Source: CAG-791 sp963593905 (GTDB lineage Bacteria > Bacillota > Clostridia > Lachnospirales > Lachnospiraceae). Taken from it: a stretch of DNA of 64,000 nt. The stretch is from the NCBI GenBank assembly GCA_963593905.1, contig CAVBBL010000010.1, forward strand, positions 1-64,000. Reading direction: 5' to 3'. Under the pieces are notes generated by a model, which searched no databases, was not told the origin of the DNA, and saw nothing but the letters and a program-made list of their open reading frames with translations. Made by a program: the position numbers and the translations under genes. Below, in pieces: positions 33,440-43,139 of this stretch (the stretch's first letter is position 1; each line of letters begins with the position of its first letter).

Positions 33440-33553
33440 CTCGTTCTTTATCCGCACCGCATAAGTTTTATGCTACACCACAAAGCAATGGTTTGAGTAC
33501 CAGCTGGCTCGTTCTTTATCCGAACCACATAAATTTCATACAGCTGTACTCAA
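33440..33553. repeat. 68-bp spaced direct repeat inside a bulged hairpin
   Basis: A 34-nt sequence beginning CTCGTTCTTTATCCG occurs at 33440-33473 and, with five differences, at 33508-33541. The second copy forms most of the loop of a hairpin whose arms are TTGAGTA-C-CAGCTG (33493-33506) and CAGCTG-TACTCAA (33541-33553). The stop codon of the next gene lies in the second arm. Confidence 0.6.
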
Positions 33554-34611
33554 TTTCTCCGTAATTCTCGCATTTTCCCGTAAAGTGCGCAATATACGCC
33601 CGGCGCCAGTAAGTATGCTCTGACCTTCAGGCGATAGCTTCCCGACAAAGCAGCTGCCGCTCCCGGCACCTGCAGATAGCGGCGCAGTTTTTCCGCTATT
33701 TTCTCTCTTTCCTCCCGGTAGGAGATGCCGCTCCGGTCCGTCAGCTTGCCTGCCACCAGCATCGCTGAGATACACTGTATGGCAGCCACCTTACTCTGCA
33801 CCGCTGCCTTTTTCCAAAGCACAGGGAATTGCTCCTCTATAAAAAGCTGCGCCTTCTCCCAGCAAAGGGCCTGATCCATAAAGGACGGCGTATAGGGTCT
33901 CTCCATAGCACCTGCCGGATTTTGATAATAGGCATATAACGGGGTGTCGATCCGAGCGATCTTCTGCGCTCCCGGCAAAAGGGAGAGCAGGAAAAACATA
34001 TCTTCTCCGATGGTGAGATCCTCCGGAAAGCGATGATCACCGATGAGATCTCTTCTGAAAATCTTACTCCATATCCGGGTATCTGACTGCAGGATTCCTT
34101 TTTCTGCAAATTCCTCCCCTGTATACAGGGTGATTTTTTCTCTCTTTTCCTTATCTTTGTCCTGCTCCATATCTTTTTCTTTTTCGTGAAGCAGGGAGAT
34201 AGACGGCGATTCTGTGTAAATCCAGAAACCGCAGCCCGCGATCTGACTGCCGGTATCCTGTGCCAGCTCCAACAGGGTTCGCACTAAGGCCGGCATCATC
34301 ATATCGTCCGCATCCAAAAAGGTGATCCACTCTCCCTTCGCCAGAGAAAGTCCCAGATTCCGGGCACCGGAAACACCGGGCGATTGTCTGTGCGCCAGCC
34401 GCACCTGGGGGTGCTTTTGGGCCAATGCCTCACACATATGCCCTGTCTCATCCTCCGATTCGTCATCAATCAGGAGAATTTCCAGATTTTTCCAGGTCTG
34501 TCCCAGGGCGCTGTCCACCGCCGCCTCTATCGTGGCGGCCGCATTATGCACCGGTATGATGACGCTTACCAAAGGCTCTTTTTCTTTATCTCCATATCGT
34601 TCTCTATCCAA
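33550..34611 (-). CDS. GT2 family glycosyltransferase
   Basis: The 353-residue GT-A enzyme has VSVIIPVHNAAATIE (15-29), LIDDESEDETG (47-57) and the D-x-D type FLDADD (98-103), followed by a C-terminal region common in capsule GT2 enzymes (ICYREERE-like and RLKVRAYLLAPGVYCALY ending). The start is a TTG codon with AGGAGAAAGGT upstream. It sits next to a second GT2 gene of the same length; the two differ enough to act on different acceptors. Confidence 0.85.
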   Translation of the reverse strand: MDRERYGDKEKEPLVSVIIPVHNAAATIEAAVDSALGQTWKNLEILLIDDESEDETGHMCEALAQKHPQVRLAHRQSPGVSGARNLGLSLAKGEWITFLDADDMMMPALVRTLLELAQDTGSQIAGCGFWIYTESPSISLLHEKEKDMEQDKDKEKREKITLYTGEEFAEKGILQSDTRIWSKIFRRDLIGDHRFPEDLTIGEDMFFLLSLLPGAQKIARIDTPLYAYYQNPAGAMERPYTPSFMDQALCWEKAQLFIEEQFPVLWKKAAVQSKVAAIQCISAMLVAGKLTDRSGISYREEREKIAEKLRRYLQVPGAAAALSGSYRLKVRAYLLAPGVYCALYGKMRELRRN

Positions 34612-34630
34612 AACCTTTCTCCTTAGGACT

Positions 34631-35695
34631 TCACAAAGACGCTTTTTTCGACTGTCTTTTTTTCTGCAGCTGAAAAATCTCGCGCACCAGGAGGATCCTT
34701 ACCCTGTCCGGCCGCTTCATCATAAAAGCAATGAGCCGGTTGGCCCGCTCCTGCATCGGCAAATCGCATCGGCGCATCATCCCCGGCGTATCTTCCTGTC
34801 TGCACAGTTTCTGTATCCTGGCGCAGCTGTCTTTACTGTCATTTCGGAGTTCGTTTTTCATGACCAGCATAAAAAGAAAAAGAAATTCTCCCTCTGCCTG
34901 CCGCCTTGCATGCGGCACCTTCTTATCCTGCAGCACCTGCTCTATGATCCTGCGAAGCCGCAGAATATTGTCATAGAGTCCCGGATCACTGGCATGTACC
35001 ATGGAAGACGCCTCATAGACATAATGGTAGCCATAGCAGTCATCCAGGATCACCACCCGTTTTGCATCCAGTAAGGTGGGCAGTACGATGTTCACATCCT
35101 CTCCCATACGGATGGACGGATCACAATAGTGCATATTTTTTTCCAGCAATTCTCTGGAAAAAAGCTTCATGCAGCGGGAGAGAATCACCGTCCGCTCCTC
35201 TCTGCCGAGAATCCGGGCAAAAATCTCCTGCTTTAGCTTTTCTTTTTCGTAGATACCGGGGGCAGCACCGTTTTTCTTTTGCTCACAGGTTCCCAACCAC
35301 TCCCTGTCAATGACATAGCTGCCGCAGATGACCTCCTGGTTTTCCCATTCCGGATGTTCCGGACAGGGAAGCGCCGCCGCCAGCTTTTCCAGCATATCCT
35401 GCTCGATCCAGTCATCACTGTCCACAAAGGCCAGATAGGGGGCACTGCTCTCCTGCACGCCCCGCATCCAGGTCTTCATCAGTCCCTCGTTTTTCTTGTG
35501 GATCACATAGACTCTACCGTCTGTCTGGGCGATCTGATCACAGAGCGCACCACTGCCGTCTGTCGCCCCATCGTCGATGAGCCACAGCTCCAGATTTCGG
35601 TAGGTCTGCTCCAGAATACTCCTTGCACACCGCTCCAATGTCCTGCCATTATTATACACCGGCACGATCACCGCCAGTTTTCTCTGTCCATCCAT
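34631..35695 (-). CDS. GT2 family glycosyltransferase
   Basis: The 354-residue enzyme has LAVIVPVYNNGRTLERCARSILEQTY (7-32), LIDDGATDGSG (39-49) and VDSDDWIEQDML (91-102). The C-terminal helical part is like that of the neighbour. Cytoplasmic, with a nucleotide-sugar donor that cannot be read. AGGCGATCCAGAGGAGGCTGTGG upstream contains GAGGAGG before the ATG. Confidence 0.85.
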   Translation of the reverse strand: MDGQRKLAVIVPVYNNGRTLERCARSILEQTYRNLELWLIDDGATDGSGALCDQIAQTDGRVYVIHKKNEGLMKTWMRGVQESSAPYLAFVDSDDWIEQDMLEKLAAALPCPEHPEWENQEVICGSYVIDREWLGTCEQKKNGAAPGIYEKEKLKQEIFARILGREERTVILSRCMKLFSRELLEKNMHYCDPSIRMGEDVNIVLPTLLDAKRVVILDDCYGYHYVYEASSMVHASDPGLYDNILRLRRIIEQVLQDKKVPHARRQAEGEFLFLFMLVMKNELRNDSKDSCARIQKLCRQEDTPGMMRRCDLPMQERANRLIAFMMKRPDRVRILLVREIFQLQKKRQSKKASL

Positions 35696-35717
35696 TCCAC
35701 AGCCTCCTCTGGATCGC

Positions 35718-37334
35718 CTATGGATTAAATTCTTCCCTCGGCACTGCCGTCACGGAATTCTTGCCGTAAAATCTGGCCGTGGCCCGGTTGGTATAACTCT
35801 CCGGATCACGCATCAACGCCATGTGCATGAAGGGTCCCTGCTCGCTGTTCATCTCCGGCACAATGACATCCGTCACCTCCTCATCGGACAGCAGGGCAAA
35901 GCGCTCCTGCATCTGTGCCTCATAATCCGCCAGTTGTCCGCTCCGGGCAAAAGAAAGACAGGTATAGTCTACGGTGTTGCTGATAATCCGGCTTCGCCCA
36001 ACGATTAGCAGCGCTGCAAAGGCTGCCAAAAGGAACAGTGCTGCCCCTTTTTCTGCTCTTTCCATTCTCCTCGTGCCTTCTGCCTTTTTATCTTCTGCCT
36101 TTCTGCCTTCTGCTGTTTTTGCTCTGTCGGCGTCTTTATTTCTTTTCCCCTGCGTGCTGCCGCCATAGCCGCTTTTCTGCTTTTCTTCCCACCTGCACCG
36201 TAGTGCTCCGATGATCCAAATCAGTGCTGTCGTCACCAGCAAAAGTGTTGCAAAAAAGATGGTATCCGGCACGCCGCCGGAGACCTCCACACCTGCATAG
36301 ATGCCGGGCGCATATACGGCGCATAAAAGGATCCAGCAGACGACGGTCATCCAAACCGGATGGGAAAAGCTCTTCTCATACCGTTTCTGACCAGCTGCCC
36401 TCCAGGCCAGCAGTGCCACGAACAAAAGCAGCAACACCAGCAGCGGCGCTGTGATCATAAATTGTACGGTTCCTGTAACACTCTGCAGCGCACACTGGGC
36501 TAAGGTATACAGGATCCGGCCGGCGTGAAGTCCAAAGTCATCACCGCCCCGCACCGCATTGCCCGGTGCTTTGGCGCTTATCATAAACCCGATGCCTTCC
36601 AGTGCCAACGGAAGCAGTAAAAGAAGGCTTCTCTTTCTGCTTTGCTTTTCCCTGCTGCCCGAGAGAAGAATAAAGAATACCGCTGCCCCTGTCAAAGCAA
36701 GGGGCGGATAGCCCGCTCCGCCCAAATAAGTCATGCCCAAAATGATACCCACCAGAATACCGGGCGACGGATGCGCTCCCCGCACCCAGCAGATTGCGCC
36801 TGCTGTGCAGCACAGGCCTATCCCATAGGGGAAAACGTAATGTGCTACGCTGGTATACCAGAAAAGGCCTCCCCGCAGATAGGGCATATATTGCACAGAC
36901 CCAAAACCGAGCACAAAGAATACAATCCAAAAAAAGCGCTTCGGAAGACCTGCCTGTCTCACAAGCAGTTCATATAACAGCACCCCCGTGCCTCCGAGAA
37001 GAAATGCCAGGGCCAGCCAGGGTACAATGTGATAGACTTTTTCCCCCCATACACTGGGCTCTAAGCAAAAAAGCACGATAGAGGACCAGGTGCCCTGCCA
37101 GGAATCATAGGTACCTCTCACCTGGGAAAGAATTGAACTTACTCCCTCTAAAAATCCGCCTCCGTCTCTCATCACCTGCCGCAGACCGGCTCCATAATGC
37201 AGGTCATCGCCGGAAGCATAATCGTAGAAAGACAGCCACAAAATCGGCAACAGCGACAGCACAAAACAAATGCCGGACAATATGGACCATATAGCCAGGT
37301 CGTTTGCTCTCTTTTTTTTCTGTATCTTTATCAT
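35718..37334 (-). CDS. DUF6056-like multi-pass membrane protein
   Basis: The 538-residue protein has one N-terminal helix followed by an outer loop with YASGDDLHYGAGL (about 36-48), GTYDSWQGTWSS and about ten more helices, the arrangement of GT-C-like membrane proteins of the DUF6056 type found near glycan genes. A charged low-complexity cytoplasmic insert (KTAEGRKAEDKKAEGTRR, about residues 405-425) separates the last helices. AGAGGGAATA before the ATG at 37334 decides the start. A membrane glycosyltransferase using a lipid-linked donor is possible. Confidence 0.6.
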   Translation of the reverse strand: MIKIQKKKRANDLAIWSILSGICFVLSLLPILWLSFYDYASGDDLHYGAGLRQVMRDGGGFLEGVSSILSQVRGTYDSWQGTWSSIVLFCLEPSVWGEKVYHIVPWLALAFLLGGTGVLLYELLVRQAGLPKRFFWIVFFVLGFGSVQYMPYLRGGLFWYTSVAHYVFPYGIGLCCTAGAICWVRGAHPSPGILVGIILGMTYLGGAGYPPLALTGAAVFFILLSGSREKQSRKRSLLLLLPLALEGIGFMISAKAPGNAVRGGDDFGLHAGRILYTLAQCALQSVTGTVQFMITAPLLVLLLLFVALLAWRAAGQKRYEKSFSHPVWMTVVCWILLCAVYAPGIYAGVEVSGGVPDTIFFATLLLVTTALIWIIGALRCRWEEKQKSGYGGSTQGKRNKDADRAKTAEGRKAEDKKAEGTRRMERAEKGAALFLLAAFAALLIVGRSRIISNTVDYTCLSFARSGQLADYEAQMQERFALLSDEEVTDVIVPEMNSEQGPFMHMALMRDPESYTNRATARFYGKNSVTAVPREEFNP

Positions 37335-37451
37335 TATTCCCTCTTTTTGCGACAGGCATCCTGCCGTCATACCTGAAAAGTAAACGGTAAACAGATTTCT
37401 CTCTACAATTCCCGATTCTGTGCCTGCCGGCAGGCATATTGTTTTCCTCTC

Positions 37452-37973
37452 TCAGCGCGGCTGGGCGATTGGTCCTGTCATCACCGTACCGGCCGGTACA
37501 TCTCCCTTTACCACGCAGCCTGCGCCGATGACGCAGTGATCACCGATGGTCGTCCCCCGCAGAATCGTCACATTGGCGCCCACCCATACATCATTGCCGA
37601 TATTAACCGGTGTGGTCAAAAATTCAGGTTCTGCCTCTGTGCACCGCTTATAATTGTGATCCTGGTCAACGATTACCAGATTGTTGCCGAATTTGCATCG
37701 ATCTCCGATCGTCAAGTCTTCCATGGCAGTGATACAGCAGCCGGTATTAAAAAAACAATGGTTTCCTATGGTGATCCTGCCGCCGTCGCAGACCAGCCAC
37801 AAACTGCCGCGATTCTGATTGCAGCTTCCCATGGTGATCCTGCCGCCCCGGCGGATCTCCAGATGCAGCGTATCAAAGCTCTGAATCATTCCCATGGAAA
37901 GGCCGCTGCCAAAGCGTAGTTTCCGTAACACTACGCCCAGCGCATTTTTCATATAAACCAACGGGTTTCTCAC
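37452..37973 (-). CDS. left-handed beta-helix acyltransferase (sugar O-acetyltransferase)
   Basis: The 173-residue protein is almost entirely hexapeptide repeats (GRITMGS, GRITIGNHCFF, LTIGDRCKFG, VNIGNDVWVGANVTILRGTTIGDHCVIGAG). QDHNYKRC supplies the His used in WcaF/maltose-acetyltransferase relatives. It would act as a trimer with acetyl-CoA. The start codon is GTG with a strong AGGAGG seven bases before it. Confidence 0.85.
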   Translation of the reverse strand: MRNPLVYMKNALGVVLRKLRFGSGLSMGMIQSFDTLHLEIRRGGRITMGSCNQNRGSLWLVCDGGRITIGNHCFFNTGCCITAMEDLTIGDRCKFGNNLVIVDQDHNYKRCTEAEPEFLTTPVNIGNDVWVGANVTILRGTTIGDHCVIGAGCVVKGDVPAGTVMTGPIAQPR

Positions 37974-38005
37974 ACTGCACCCTCCTGTGTTATAGCCTTA
38001 CTCCA

Positions 38006-39097
38006 TCATGCCTGCGTAGTATTGTCTGCTGTCTCTCTGTATACCTGTTCTAACAGATCCAGATGATGAGAGAGGCCAAAACGCTCCCGTACCATCCGCA
38101 GGCTCTCCATGCCTGCCTGATACCGCCGCTCTTTTTCTGTCAGCAGCAGGATCAGTGCCTTCGCCATAGCCTTCGTATCTCCCGGTGCACACAGATATCC
38201 ATTGACGCCTTCCTTTACCAATTGGGGAATCCCGCCTACATTGGTAGATACGATGGGCAGTCCATAGCCCATGGCATCCAAAACAGACATCGGCATTCCC
38301 TCATCATAGGAGGGGAGCAAAAATACAGCACTCTCCCGGAGGGCCTTGTCCTTATCCTTTCCCCGCAGCCATCCCGGGAACTTTGCTGCCTCCCGGCATC
38401 CTTTTTCCGTTAAGAGCCTGGTGACGCCTTCCTGATCACCGGCGCCGGCTATCATCAAATGTACATCCGGAACCTTCTCCTTTACCAGACGCAGGATTTC
38501 CGGCATGTCATAGCCGCCCTTTCGCCTTCCGATCTCTCCCAAAAAAAGGATCTGATGACTGCTGCCGCTTTCCTTTGTAGGTTCCTCCACTGCCTGGATA
38601 CTGTAATTCTCCAGGATCGTGATCCGCTCCCTTGGCACGATCTGCCCGATACGCTCTGCCCACTCTCCGGAAAGTACCAGAAAATGGTCACATTTGCCAT
38701 AGATGCGTCGCACCAGCCACCTCTTAGCCCCGGAAGCATCTGCATAAAAGGGGCCGAATTCCGCCCCGTGAATATGATTGATCACCGGGATCTTTGCCCT
38801 CTTACTCATCAGGATAAAGGGCATTTTCCGGTAAAAACTGGGACCAAAAGAGGAATGGATATGTACCACATCCGGCCTGTGACGACGCAGCAGCGCCCGG
38901 AACTGCGCATAGGATTTAAGTCCTTTGCGCAGCTTGTCCATGGCGCTGCCGTCCCGATAGGATTCTATATATTCTACGCAGCAGTCCTGCTCCAGTCTGC
39001 TGCCCCGGTAGCCGTTTACTACTGCTGCGATGCCGCCCTGTACATCGGCCTGAGGCACGATCATGGCTACTGTCAGCTTTTTTTGCTTTGCTGTCAT
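38006..39097 (-). CDS. GT4 family glycosyltransferase
   Basis: The 363-residue enzyme has VQGGIAAVVNGY at the N-terminus, HIHSSFGPSFYRK, FLGEIGRRKGGYDMPEIL in the donor domain and YDEGMPMSVLDAMGYGLPIVSTNVGGIPQLV in the E-x7-E region, with Asp in place of the second Glu. GAGGAAAGT precedes the ATG. A decayed A-type hairpin lies about 30 nt upstream of that site. Confidence 0.85.
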   Translation of the reverse strand: MTAKQKKLTVAMIVPQADVQGGIAAVVNGYRGSRLEQDCCVEYIESYRDGSAMDKLRKGLKSYAQFRALLRRHRPDVVHIHSSFGPSFYRKMPFILMSKRAKIPVINHIHGAEFGPFYADASGAKRWLVRRIYGKCDHFLVLSGEWAERIGQIVPRERITILENYSIQAVEEPTKESGSSHQILFLGEIGRRKGGYDMPEILRLVKEKVPDVHLMIAGAGDQEGVTRLLTEKGCREAAKFPGWLRGKDKDKALRESAVFLLPSYDEGMPMSVLDAMGYGLPIVSTNVGGIPQLVKEGVNGYLCAPGDTKAMAKALILLLTEKERRYQAGMESLRMVRERFGLSHHLDLLEQVYRETADNTTQA

Positions 39098-39256
39098 ACT
39101 TTCCTCTTTATTTTATACCTTGACTTGCTTATACCACAGCTTGTCTGCAGCTGCGCCTTTTTGCTGTTCGCCTCTCTTTTGCCAGCCGGCATCCTTCCCG
39201 CTGCCTGATGCCCTTCTGACTGCCTGGCTCTCTTTGGGGCTGCTTGTCGCCTTTTG

Positions 39257-40762
39257 CTATTTGGCACCTTTTCCGAACAGCACCACGCCTACGGTCTGCA
39301 AAAGGATCTTAAAATCCAGCGTCAGGCTCCAGTTATCAATATATTCCAGATCCAGCTTCACCACATCGTCAAAATCGGTGATCTCGCTGCGGCCGCTGAC
39401 CTGCCATAAGCCTGTCAGTCCCGGCGTCATACTGATCCGGCGGCGATAATGTTCATTGTATTTCTCGAACTCCGCCTCCGTCGGCGGTCTGGTTCCCACC
39501 AGACTCATATCTCCCTTTAACACATTTAAGAACTGCGGGAACTCGTCCAGACTGGTTTTACGGATGAAATTGCCCACCTTTGTAATGCGGGGATCATTTT
39601 CCATCTTGAACATGAAATCACTCATCTCATTGTACTTTTCCAGTTCCTTTTTGCGTGCTTCCGCATCCTGATACATGGAACGGAATTTGTAGATCTTAAA
39701 ACGTCGTCCATTTTTACCCACTCTGGTCTGGGAGAAAAAGACAGGGCCCGGAGAATCCAGCTTGATGGCCGGTGCCAGGAAAATAGTGATCAGTCCTGTC
39801 AGCAGCATGCCCACGATGCCCCCTAAGATGTCCACGAGTCTCTTAATGATCATGCGCTTGTAGCTGCTGCGAAATCTGGTATAAGTGATGACGGAATAAT
39901 CGCCGAAGGTTCCTACCTTGCTGGAAGCTTCTCCGATATCCGGCAGTTCCAGATTGTAGTGGCAGACCACGCCCATCTCCTCAAAGCCATTGATGACACT
40001 GTGCATCTTTTTCTGGGAAATATCCGGGGTATTGATAAAGACCTCATCAAAGGGCATCTGGGTCATGACCTCTGTCAGCTTGTGCAGCCCCTCCAGTACC
40101 GGCACTCCGTGAATTCGCTGTGCCACCGCCTTTGCCGCTGCAGTGCCTTCTTTTTCATCAATTTCTACTGAAGAGACATCCAGGGAAATGGCACCGCCGG
40201 CGTTCTTTGTGTGTTCCTCGCCGATGCCGTCTGCATAGACCACTGCCACGATCTGATAGCTCACGTCCATCTTGCCCAGCAGCCGGTCCAGCGTAGCCTC
40301 CATCTGGTCTCTCTGCGCGATGACCACTACCTTGGAAACCAGCAGTTCATTGGAAAAAATTCTGTGCATCAGCTTTTTGAGCAGGATATGCACCGCCACC
40401 ATCAGGATCAGGTTAAAGAGGAAGAACCACACGAAAACCCTTCTGGAGAGCACATAGGCCCACTGTGCAAAAAAGACAAAGAGCACAGCCGCCACGACCA
40501 TGAGCACATTGTATTTCAATACTTCCATCAGCTCCCGGAAGTACCCCCGCACCAGGAAATCCCTGTTCCAGTCCACGAAAAAGCTGTAAACCGTACAAAA
40601 GAGCAAAAAAACAATGACCACCATGTAATGCAGTGTCTTATCGCCCCAATCCCTGGTCTGTCCGAAACGCAGCTGCGTCGCTGCCGCATAGGAAATCCAA
40701 ATGCACAGCATGTCCGCCAGCCACAATCCATATGTCTGCCATACTTTTACTTTCTGATTCAT
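39257..40762 (-). CDS. polyprenyl glycosylphosphotransferase (initiating sugar transferase)
   Basis: The 501-residue membrane protein moves a sugar phosphate from UDP-sugar to undecaprenyl phosphate, the first step of glycan assembly. There are four N-terminal helices (about 10-125), a nucleotide-binding-like middle domain, a fifth membrane segment (about 310-335, IVGMLLTGLITIFLAPAIKLDSPGPVFF) and the catalytic domain with RFKIYKFRSM, TSLDEFPQFLNVLKGDMSLVGTRPP and MTPGLTGLWQVSGR. The frame continues 27 codons upstream through the hairpin cassette. GGGAAGGTAGGT before the ATG at 40762 gives the true start. Confidence 0.9.
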   Translation of the reverse strand: MNQKVKVWQTYGLWLADMLCIWISYAAATQLRFGQTRDWGDKTLHYMVVIVFLLFCTVYSFFVDWNRDFLVRGYFRELMEVLKYNVLMVVAAVLFVFFAQWAYVLSRRVFVWFFLFNLILMVAVHILLKKLMHRIFSNELLVSKVVVIAQRDQMEATLDRLLGKMDVSYQIVAVVYADGIGEEHTKNAGGAISLDVSSVEIDEKEGTAAAKAVAQRIHGVPVLEGLHKLTEVMTQMPFDEVFINTPDISQKKMHSVINGFEEMGVVCHYNLELPDIGEASSKVGTFGDYSVITYTRFRSSYKRMIIKRLVDILGGIVGMLLTGLITIFLAPAIKLDSPGPVFFSQTRVGKNGRRFKIYKFRSMYQDAEARKKELEKYNEMSDFMFKMENDPRITKVGNFIRKTSLDEFPQFLNVLKGDMSLVGTRPPTEAEFEKYNEHYRRRISMTPGLTGLWQVSGRSEITDFDDVVKLDLEYIDNWSLTLDFKILLQTVGVVLFGKGAK

Positions 40763-40775
40763 ACCTACCTTCCCA

Positions 40776-40903
40776 TGCCGCAGCTTGTCTGCGGCTGCGT
40801 GAGGAGAATTTCGCGAAGGCGAATTCTCCGATACGATCTGCATTGATGGCGTCTACGACATCAATGCAGTTTGAAAGAAATGGCATCGGCCTTTCTTTCA
40901 AAC
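40776..40903 (-). repeat. hairpin cassette D-C-B-A upstream of the sugar transferase
   Basis: Gene orientation: D (40903-40869, 15-bp stem with one bulge, loop CGAT), C (40868-40839), linker with CGTATC, B (40829-40804), A (40796-40776), then GGGAAGGTAGGT and the ATG. The stop codon TGA of the upstream polymerase-fusion gene is inside D. C and B are close to those of 6762-6922. Confidence 0.85.
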
Positions 40904-43135
40904 TTTCCCCTCTCTATATACGTCACCGTCGTTTGCGGTCATTTTCCCACTGCCGAACAGGACCGGACTGTACAGTGCGATCAAAAGCAGCAGATAATTA
41001 CGCAAAAGATATTCCGATACCAGATGAGCCTCCACCAAAGTATAGACGGTGCACAAAAGGATCATCCACAAAGCTCCCTGATCCTTCTCTTTTCCCGCTG
41101 CCAGAATCAGTGCGAAGAGAACCCCCAGCATGACTGCCCCCGGTATCACCCCATACCAGTATAGCAGGCGCACAAAGCCCATATCAAAGAAATTATCATT
41201 TTCCGGTCTGGAAAACCAACTCCAGGTAGAAAGTGTACCATCGTGGAAGGTGGCATCCCATAAAGAGATGATTCTGCCGTTTAAAAATCTGTCTGCTCTG
41301 GCCATGAAGGGAAGATCATAGCCCCAGACCGCCGCCAGCACAGAGAGCAGGAGAACGGCTCCCAGCACAGCTATGCAGGCCGCACATAACACTTCGCTTC
41401 TGTCTCTTTTTTCTGCCTGCTGCAGCAAAAGGAAACCGAGGATTGCCGCCGCCGTCATAGCGAAACCGGTATTGGATCTGGTCAGCATATAGAGTCCCAG
41501 ATCACCTGCCAGCAGCAGACCGTAAAAGATCGGCTTTAACTTCCTTCCATAGAGATAAAGTCCCAGGATCGTCAGCATCAGCACCATGCAGTGCAGGGCA
41601 TTGGGATGACCCAGCCCCAGACAATAGCGCGTCTCCATGCCGCGCCCGAAATCCTGTGTCAGGGACACCACACCCATGACGCCGGTCAATGACAGCCCCG
41701 TCAATAATAAACATCCCGCCGTGGTAAACCAGAATACATAGCTCATGACCTTGCGGACAGGCATCCCTCTGCTGGCTGCCACCAGCGCCGTCATCCGCAG
41801 GATCTCATTGCGCCCGGAAATTCGCCAGGACAAAAATCCCAGCACACAGAAGGCCGCCAGATACCAGCGTTCCCTTCTCGTATAATCCGTACACAGAATC
41901 CGAATCACAAAAAGGAGAAAAGTCAGCTGAAACAATCTTCCCTCAAAAGGGTTTAACAGGGCGCTCTTATCAATGATGACCAGCAGCAGCTCTATGGTAA
42001 TGGCCAGCCAGTAAATCCACACAGACGGTTTCTTAAGCTTTTGCAAAAGTATGCCAATCGCTCTCCCCGGCCTGCTCTCCCTTATTCTTTTTTCTGCCAG
42101 ATCCTGCACATGCCCCACCAGATAGCAGGCTGTGTCATAGCGCAGATCCTTTTCCTTTTCTCTCTGCTTGCGTCTGGCCCTTTTCCATTTTTCGCCGGAG
42201 ATTCCCAGATCCTGCGGCAGCTGTTGGGGCTTCCGATGATTTTCCGCCAGAATCTGCAGGAGTCTGTCTTCGTAAAGTTCTCCTGCCTTTTCCAGGTGAA
42301 ATTTCCTGTAAAGGCAGATGCTCTCCGCTACGACCAGCTCTTCGTTGTGGATGCATTGCTGTGTCAGCTGCTCCCCACTCATGCCGATGGCGATGAGCGG
42401 CTCCTTAGTCATGGCAAAAGCAGGATAACGGGACAAAATCTGCATATAGTAATCGCTGTCCACAAACCAGGTCAGGGATTCATCATAGCAGATGCGTGCC
42501 TCCAGAAGCATTTCTTTTCTGATCAGCACCGCGCTGGGCGCTCCTACGGAGTTTTCCAGAAAGAGTGCTCGCCAGTCCCCGGCCAGTCTTTCCTTCTGCT
42601 CCTTTGGCATGCAGCGAGTGTACGCACCGGGCAGAGAAGCCGCTTTCCATAGCATCTCCCCGGTCTTTTTAAGTTCCTGTTTATTTTCCTCTGACAAGGG
42701 TACCTGCACGCTGCCGCAAAAAGCCATGGCGCAGGCCGGATTTTCCCTGAGCATCGCAGCCAGCTTTGCGAGACTTTCTCGGGAGGAGAACCAGTCATCG
42801 TGATGCAAAAGCTGTACATACCTGCCCTGTGCCATGGAAATTGCCTTATTCCAGTTGGCCACAGCGCCCTTATGCTCTTCGTTTCTGCTGTATCGGATTC
42901 GGTCGGCAAAGGTATGCATCCCGGAAAGAGACTGACCACTGCCGTCCTTCCCTGACGATTCCTCTTCATCCTCTTTGCAGAATTCCTCTACCGCCTTCTG
43001 CACTGCATCCGACTGGGAATCATCGGTGATAATGATCTCATAATCCTGCTCCGTCTGGCCTTTGACAGACCGCAGCAGTCTTTTTATGCCTTCCGCATTT
43101 TCATAGGCCGGCACACAGATGGATATCTCAGGCAT
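40898..43135 (-). CDS. fusion of a GT2 glycosyltransferase and a Wzy-like polymerase
   Basis: In this 745-residue protein, residues 1-270 are a GT2 domain (ISICVPAYENAEGIKRLL, TDDSQSD at 37-43, YVQLLHHDDWFSSRESL). From about 367 there are some ten membrane helices with GLGHPNALHCMV (507-518) and NFFDMGFVRLLYWYGVIPG near 650-665, which resemble O-antigen polymerases and the 7.0-kb polymerase in this window. A basic segment (about 290-365) links them. One polypeptide could add the last sugar and then polymerise, though the two active sites would be on opposite membrane faces. GGAAAGG precedes the ATG. Confidence 0.75.
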   Translation of the reverse strand: MPEISICVPAYENAEGIKRLLRSVKGQTEQDYEIIITDDSQSDAVQKAVEEFCKEDEEESSGKDGSGQSLSGMHTFADRIRYSRNEEHKGAVANWNKAISMAQGRYVQLLHHDDWFSSRESLAKLAAMLRENPACAMAFCGSVQVPLSEENKQELKKTGEMLWKAASLPGAYTRCMPKEQKERLAGDWRALFLENSVGAPSAVLIRKEMLLEARICYDESLTWFVDSDYYMQILSRYPAFAMTKEPLIAIGMSGEQLTQQCIHNEELVVAESICLYRKFHLEKAGELYEDRLLQILAENHRKPQQLPQDLGISGEKWKRARRKQREKEKDLRYDTACYLVGHVQDLAEKRIRESRPGRAIGILLQKLKKPSVWIYWLAITIELLLVIIDKSALLNPFEGRLFQLTFLLFVIRILCTDYTRRERWYLAAFCVLGFLSWRISGRNEILRMTALVAASRGMPVRKVMSYVFWFTTAGCLLLTGLSLTGVMGVVSLTQDFGRGMETRYCLGLGHPNALHCMVLMLTILGLYLYGRKLKPIFYGLLLAGDLGLYMLTRSNTGFAMTAAAILGFLLLQQAEKRDRSEVLCAACIAVLGAVLLLSVLAAVWGYDLPFMARADRFLNGRIISLWDATFHDGTLSTWSWFSRPENDNFFDMGFVRLLYWYGVIPGAVMLGVLFALILAAGKEKDQGALWMILLCTVYTLVEAHLVSEYLLRNYLLLLIALYSPVLFGSGKMTANDGDVYREGKV

Positions 43136-43139
43136 CTCT

